From NCBI RefSeq assembly GCF_001238275.1, contig NZ_LGTB01000059.1, forward strand, positions 1 through 49,126: 49,126 nucleotides of DNA. Direction: 5' to 3'. The stretch comes from Bradyrhizobium viridifuturi. GTDB lineage: Bacteria; Pseudomonadota; Alphaproteobacteria; Rhizobiales; Xanthobacteraceae. Made by a program: the position numbers and the translations under genes. Under the pieces are notes generated by a model. The model ran no database searches and was not told where the DNA came from. It worked only from the letters and a program-made list of their open reading frames with translations. Positions 45,498 through 49,126 of this stretch are shown here, one piece after another (position 1 is the first letter of the stretch; every line of letters starts with the position of its first letter).

Positions 45498-46538
45498 CTA
45501 CGCGTTGCCCCGATCCTCGCGGAACAGATCGAGCTTCTGCTGCACCGGACGGTCGGAGAACGAGAACAGCACGGAATCGGCATCGGCCTCGTGGGTGACC
45601 CAGTGCCAGCTCGGCACCACGAACAGATCGCGCGGCCCCCATTCGAAGGTCTGGTCGCCGACCCGGGTGCGGCCCTTGCCCTCGATCGCAGCAAACACGG
45701 TCGCATCAGTGGAACGATAGCGCGCGGTCTTGAAACCCTTCGGCAGCAGCTGGATGAAGGTGCCGATGGTCGGCATCGCGAAATCGCCGGTCTCGGGGTT
45801 GGAGAATTTCAGCTTGAGGCCATGGCAGGCGTCCCACTCGTCGCTGGTCCTGGCCTTCTCCAGCGCCTCGCGGGTGTACTCATAGGGGTAGTTGAAGATC
45901 GGCGAGGTCCTCGATGTTCGCTTCTGATCGATCGGCAAGAGATTGTGACCGTAGCGAGCGAAGCTGGCGCCGGCCGGCTTGGAGATCGACTGCTGGTCTT
46001 CCATGGCGCCTTCGGCAAACGAGCAATCGAAGAACTGCACCATCGGGATGTCGAGCCCGTCGAGCCAGAACATCGGCTCATTGGTTTCGTTGGAATGGTC
46101 GTGCCAGGTCATCGACGGCGTGATGACGAAATCGCCCGGCGACATCGCGGTGCGCTCGCCGTCGACAGCGGTGAAGGCGCCCTTGCCCTCGAGCACGAAG
46201 CGCAGCGCCGACTGGGCGTGACGATGGGCGGGGGCGATGTCGCCCGGCACCACCATCTGTACGCCGGCGAAAAGTGAGGTCGTGATCTTGGACTGACCGC
46301 GCAGGCCGGGATTTTCCAGCACCAGCACGCGGCGCTCGGCTTCCTTGGCCGTGATCAGCTTTCCGGCCTCGTTCATGTAGTCGCGGATCTGGTCGAACTT
46401 CCACAAGTGCGGGCGGCAGGCGCTCTTCGGCTCCGGCGTGATCAGATCGTTCATCACGTTCCACAACGCCGAGAGGTTTTGACCGTCGATCTTCTTGTAG
46501 AACGCCTCGCGCTCCGGGGTCTTCTGCACGGCTTCCAT
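45498..46538 (-). CDS. Gentisate 1,2-dioxygenase
   Basis: 346 residues, ATG at 46538 with gggaggct upstream. It opens the ring of gentisate (2,5-dihydroxybenzoate) with oxygen and Fe(II) to give maleylpyruvate. Bicupin: the first metal site is PAHRHAQSALRFVLEGKGAFT (His105, His107) with His145 and His147 in MTWHDHSNET; the second, weaker cupin is around RYRSTDATVFAAIEGKGRTRVGDQTFEWGPRDLFVVPSWHWVTHE. The length is normal for the family. It is divergent from the isomerase, MarR and hydroxylase genes that supply the steps before and after, and shares a control region with them. Confidence 0.95.
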   Translation of the reverse strand: MEAVQKTPEREAFYKKIDGQNLSALWNVMNDLITPEPKSACRPHLWKFDQIRDYMNEAGKLITAKEAERRVLVLENPGLRGQSKITTSLFAGVQMVVPGDIAPAHRHAQSALRFVLEGKGAFTAVDGERTAMSPGDFVITPSMTWHDHSNETNEPMFWLDGLDIPMVQFFDCSFAEGAMEDQQSISKPAGASFARYGHNLLPIDQKRTSRTSPIFNYPYEYTREALEKARTSDEWDACHGLKLKFSNPETGDFAMPTIGTFIQLLPKGFKTARYRSTDATVFAAIEGKGRTRVGDQTFEWGPRDLFVVPSWHWVTHEADADSVLFSFSDRPVQQKLDLFREDRGNA

Positions 46539-46575
46539 GGCAAGCCTCCCATCGTTCTTGTTTGGTGCAATTTAA

Positions 46576-46593
46576 TTGACAGTATACTGACAA
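46576..46593. promoter_or_regulatory. Probable MarR operator between gentisate pathway genes
   Basis: TTGACAGTATACTGACAA: a perfect 10-base palindrome CAGTATACTG (46580-46589) with near-symmetric flanks, in the gap between the divergent dioxygenase and isomerase genes. The size and AT-rich core suit a MarR dimer, and a MarR gene lies in the plus-strand operon. Confidence 0.7.
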
Positions 46594-46645
46594 TATGGCT
46601 AGCGTCAACGAAACAAGCCAATGACGAAATGCAAGGGAGGTTCCG

Positions 46646-47278
46646 ATGAAGCTGCATGGCTATTTCCGGAGCAGCGCGTCCTACCGGGTCCGGATCGCCC
46701 TGAATCTGAAGGGGCTGACTTCTGAACACCTGCCGCATCATCTGCGCAAGGGCGAGCAATGCGCGCCGGCCTATCTCGCGATCAATCCGCAGGGGCTGGT
46801 GCCGACGCTGGAGAGCGACGCCGGCGCGATCCTCACCCAGTCGCTCGCGATCATCGAATGGCTCGACGAGACCAATCCCAATCCGCCGCTGCTGCCGAAA
46901 GACCCGCTGCGGCGCGCCAAGGTGCGGGCGTTCGCGCAGGCGATCGCCTGCGACACTCACCCGGTGCAGAATTTGAAGGTGCTGGCACGGTTGCGCAAGC
47001 TCGGCCTGCCCGAGGAGCAGGTGACCGAATGGGCGGCCTGGGCCAATCGCGAGGGCCTTTCGGCCTGCGAGACCCTGATCGCTGACGAGGCCGGGCCGTT
47101 CTGCTTCGGCGATGCGCCGACGCTTGCCGATCTCTGCCTGGTCCCGCAGCTCGCCAATGCGCGGCGGTTCGGCGTCGACGTCTCGGCCTATCCGCGCCTG
47201 CTCAAGGCCGAGGCCGCGGCAAAGCAAGTGAAGGCGTTCGCCGACGCCGCCCCGGACAAGCAGCCCGATGCCGAGTAG
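46646..47278 (+). CDS. maiA: Maleylacetoacetate/maleylpyruvate isomerase (zeta-class glutathione transferase)
   Basis: 210 residues, ATG at 46646 behind ggaggttcc. N-terminal thioredoxin-like domain with the zeta-class glutathione site YFRSSASYRVRIALNLKGL (Ser9/Ser10 region), INPQGLVPTLE, and TQSLAIIEWLDET; the helical C-terminal domain has CDTHPVQNLKVLARL and CFGDAPTLADLCLVPQL. It turns the cis double bond of maleylpyruvate (the gentisate dioxygenase product) to trans with glutathione. It overlaps the MarR gene start by 11 bases. The context decides maleylpyruvate over maleylacetoacetate. Confidence 0.92.
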   Translation: MKLHGYFRSSASYRVRIALNLKGLTSEHLPHHLRKGEQCAPAYLAINPQGLVPTLESDAGAILTQSLAIIEWLDETNPNPPLLPKDPLRRAKVRAFAQAIACDTHPVQNLKVLARLRKLGLPEEQVTEWAAWANREGLSACETLIADEAGPFCFGDAPTLADLCLVPQLANARRFGVDVSAYPRLLKAEAAAKQVKAFADAAPDKQPDAE

Positions 47279-47780
47279 CAAGCCAACGCCCGTCACCATG
47301 GACGCGGTCTACACCGCGCCCGGCTATCTGTTCCGGCGGATGCAGCAGATCGCGGTCGCGCTGTTCATCGAGGAGTGCAAGGCGTTCGATCTGACGCCCG
47401 TGCAATACGCCGCGCTGGTCACGATCTCGACCCATCCCGGGATCGACGCCACTCGGCTCTCGGCGGTGATCGCGTTCGACCGCTCCACGCTCGGCAATGT
47501 GATCGAGCGGCTGCAGGCCAAGGAATACATCGTGCGCAAGCCGGCGCCCGAGGACAAGCGCGTCAAGCTGCTTTACCTCACCAAGGCCGGTGCGGCCGTG
47601 CTCGGCGACATCATGCCCTCGGTCGACAAGGCGCAGGCGCGGATGCTGCAGCCGCTGAAGCCGGCCGACCGCAAGACGCTTCTCTCGCTCTTGACCCAAC
47701 TGGTCGACCTCAACAACGAGTCCTCGCGCGTGCCGTTGCGTGCCGAAGACGCGCTCGAACATTTGGGGAGGTCGGGCTGA
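47268..47780 (+). CDS. MarR family transcriptional regulator
   Basis: 170 residues; ATG at 47268 within the isomerase gene end. The winged helix is in the middle: FDLTPVQYAALVTISTHPGIDATRLSAVIAFDRSTLGNVIERLQAKEYIVRKPAPEDKRVKLLYLTKAG, with the recognition helix DRSTLGNVIERL and wing EDKRVKLLYL. Helices at both ends form the dimer. It sits inside the gentisate operon and likely represses both divergent transcripts through the palindrome at 46576-46593 until an aromatic inducer binds. Confidence 0.92.
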   Translation: MPSSKPTPVTMDAVYTAPGYLFRRMQQIAVALFIEECKAFDLTPVQYAALVTISTHPGIDATRLSAVIAFDRSTLGNVIERLQAKEYIVRKPAPEDKRVKLLYLTKAGAAVLGDIMPSVDKAQARMLQPLKPADRKTLLSLLTQLVDLNNESSRVPLRAEDALEHLGRSG

Positions 47781-48964
47781 TGGCGGATAGCAAACCGGTC
47801 CTGATCGCGGGCGGCGGCATCGGCGGCCTAGCCGTGGCGCTGGGGCTCGCCCAGAAGGGCATTCGCTCGATCCTGCTGGAGAAGGCGGCCGCGCTCGGCG
47901 AGATCGGCGCCGGCATCCAGCTCGGGCCGAACGCATTCCACGCCTTCGACTATCTCGGCGTCGGCGAGGCCGCGCGCAACATGGCCGTCTATATCGATCA
48001 GCTCCGGCTGATGGATGCGCTGACCGCCGATGAGATCACCCACATCGATCTCGGCGAGACGTTTCGCGCGCGGTTCGGCAACCCCTATGCCGTGGTGCAT
48101 CGCGGCGACCTGCATGGCGTGTTCCTGCGCGCCTGCCAGAACCACGAACTGATCGAGCTGCGCGTGTCCAGCGAGGTCATCGGCTACGAGCAGGATGGCT
48201 CGTCGGTGACCGTAAAGCTCGCCAATGGCGAGCGCGTCACCGGACGCCTGCTGATCGGTGCCGACGGGTTGTGGTCGAACATCCGCAAGCAGGTCACGGC
48301 GGATGGCCCGCCGCGCGTCTCCGGCCACACCACCTACCGCTCAGTGATTCCGACCGAGCAGATGCCGGAGGATCTGCGCTGGAACGCGGCGACGCTGTGG
48401 GCCGGCCCGAAATGCCACATCGTGCATTACCCGCTGTCGGGCTGGAAGGTGTTCAACCTGGTCGTCACCTATCACAACGATGCGCCGGAGCCGGTCGCTG
48501 GCAAGCCGGTTTCCGAAGCCGAGGTGATGAAGGGCTTCACCCACGTTCACGAGCGGGCGCAGAACATCATCCGCCACGGCACCAACTGGAAGCTCTGGGT
48601 GTTGTGCGATCGCGATCCCACCGAGCGCTGGATCGACGGACGCGTCGCGCTGCTCGGCGACGCCGCGCATCCGATGCTGCAGTATTTCGCGCAAGGCGCC
48701 TGCCAGGCGATGGAAGATGCGGTCTGCCTGTCGCACATGCTTGCCAATCACGATGATCAGGCGGCGGCACTCGACGCCTATCGCGCCCAACGCTTCCCGC
48801 GCACAGCGCGCGTGCAGCTGATGTCCCGCGCGATCGGCGAGCACGTCTATCACCCCGCGGGCGAGCACGCCCGCATCCGCAACGCGATCATGAGCGCGAA
48901 GTCGCAGAACGAATGGTGCGACGATATCGCGTGGCTGTATGGCGGGACGGGGTTGGGCGGTTAG
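47780..48964 (+). CDS. 3-hydroxybenzoate 6-hydroxylase-like FAD-dependent monooxygenase
   Basis: 394 residues; the ATG at 47780 overlaps the MarR stop by one base (TGATG), so translation is likely coupled. Class A flavin hydroxylase: GGGIGGLAVALGLAQKG near the N-terminus, HRGDLHGVFLRAC (DG-region Arg/Asp) and LIGADGLWSNIRKQV, then ALLGDAAHPMLQYFAQGACQAMEDAVCLS. The last motif is typical of 3-hydroxybenzoate 6-hydroxylases, which add a hydroxyl with NADH and oxygen to make gentisate. Salicylate 5- or 1-hydroxylation is an alternative, but the gentisate dioxygenase next door makes 3-hydroxybenzoate the better guess. Confidence 0.9.
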   Translation: MADSKPVLIAGGGIGGLAVALGLAQKGIRSILLEKAAALGEIGAGIQLGPNAFHAFDYLGVGEAARNMAVYIDQLRLMDALTADEITHIDLGETFRARFGNPYAVVHRGDLHGVFLRACQNHELIELRVSSEVIGYEQDGSSVTVKLANGERVTGRLLIGADGLWSNIRKQVTADGPPRVSGHTTYRSVIPTEQMPEDLRWNAATLWAGPKCHIVHYPLSGWKVFNLVVTYHNDAPEPVAGKPVSEAEVMKGFTHVHERAQNIIRHGTNWKLWVLCDRDPTERWIDGRVALLGDAAHPMLQYFAQGACQAMEDAVCLSHMLANHDDQAAALDAYRAQRFPRTARVQLMSRAIGEHVYHPAGEHARIRNAIMSAKSQNEWCDDIAWLYGGTGLGG

Positions 48965-48981
48965 CTGTCACAAACTCAGCC

Positions 48982-49120
48982 GTCGTCCCGGACAAGCGAG
49001 CGGAGCGAGCGCGATCCGGGACCATAACCACGAATGGGTCTGTGGCGCGACGCTGGGGCCCCAGCGTCGATGTAGCGGCAGAGGCCGGTCGTTATAGGTC
49101 CCGGCCTTCGCCGGGACGAC
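48982..49120. repeat. Palindromic repeat, 'gtcgtccc' family, copy 4
   Basis: Begins gtcgtcccggacaagcgagc and ends gtcccggccttcgccgggacgac; gcgacgctggggccccagcgtcg forms an inner hairpin. A more diverged member of the family at 11440, 30394 and 45358. It follows the hydroxylase stop and nearly reaches the window edge. Confidence 0.75.
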
Positions 49121-49126
49121 ACTGAA

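Overview
The window is high-GC DNA that looks like a Bradyrhizobium or close relative (Alphaproteobacteria, Nitrobacteraceae). The grounds are the codon use, the mix of acyl-CoA and aromatic catabolism genes, and many intergenic palindromic repeats of types familiar from that group. No phage, plasmid, CRISPR, transposase or rRNA was recognised; there is one tRNA, tRNA-Arg(CCU). Taxonomy is inferred from pattern recognition, not a search.

Layout. 1-4.3 kb: 3' part of a very large surface protein with seven Ig-like repeats of 312 bp. 4.4-9.6 kb: a branched-chain-amino-acid-type binding protein, an enoyl-CoA hydratase-like protein, a VOC protein and an ADP-forming acyl-CoA synthetase. 9.7-11.2 kb: an animal-type haem peroxidase on the minus strand, flanked by a 38-bp direct repeat of the synthetase 3' end. 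11.7-14.8 kb: a minus-strand acyl-CoA dehydrogenase pair plus an enoyl-CoA hydratase, then a plus-strand metallo-hydrolase (lactonase family) and an SDR. 16.8-20.3 kb: small stress and periplasmic proteins, a ketopantoate reductase-like gene and a CAP protein. 20.4-24.0 kb: a LuxR-type regulator, a TetR regulator and a divergent Baeyer-Villiger-type monooxygenase with a clear operator between them. 24.1 kb: tRNA-Arg. 24.4-29.2 kb: a UbiA-type phosphoribosyltransferase, DprE1-like and DprE2-like enzymes, and a convergent GT87-type glycosyltransferase, together a likely decaprenyl-phosphoryl-D-arabinose module. 29.4-36.9 kb: a TPR protein, an unknown protein, aspartase, a di-haem cytochrome resembling RoxA, an alpha/beta hydrolase and an Asp/Glu racemase-family protein. 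37.0-42.5 kb: an SDR, a second ketopantoate reductase-like gene, an enoyl-CoA hydratase, a small periplasmic protein, a LysR regulator and a divergent FAD oxidoreductase. 42.6-45.3 kb: an ABC transporter of the nitrate/sulfonate/taurine class. 45.5-49.0 kb: a gentisate pathway cluster (gentisate dioxygenase, maleylpyruvate isomerase, MarR regulator, 3-hydroxybenzoate 6-hydroxylase).

A technical point affects six genes. Each is broken by one missing base, and every loss is a one-base shortening of a 2- to 4-base homopolymer; a seventh case is possible at the left edge. This looks like systematic indel error in the assembly rather than gene decay, so these genes are described as restored by one inserted base.

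The most interesting biology is the putative D-arabinofuranose donor module at 24.4-29.2 kb. Its DprE1-like protein keeps the residues matching mycobacterial His132 and Lys418 at identical numbers but has Thr at the position of the benzothiazinone-target Cys387.
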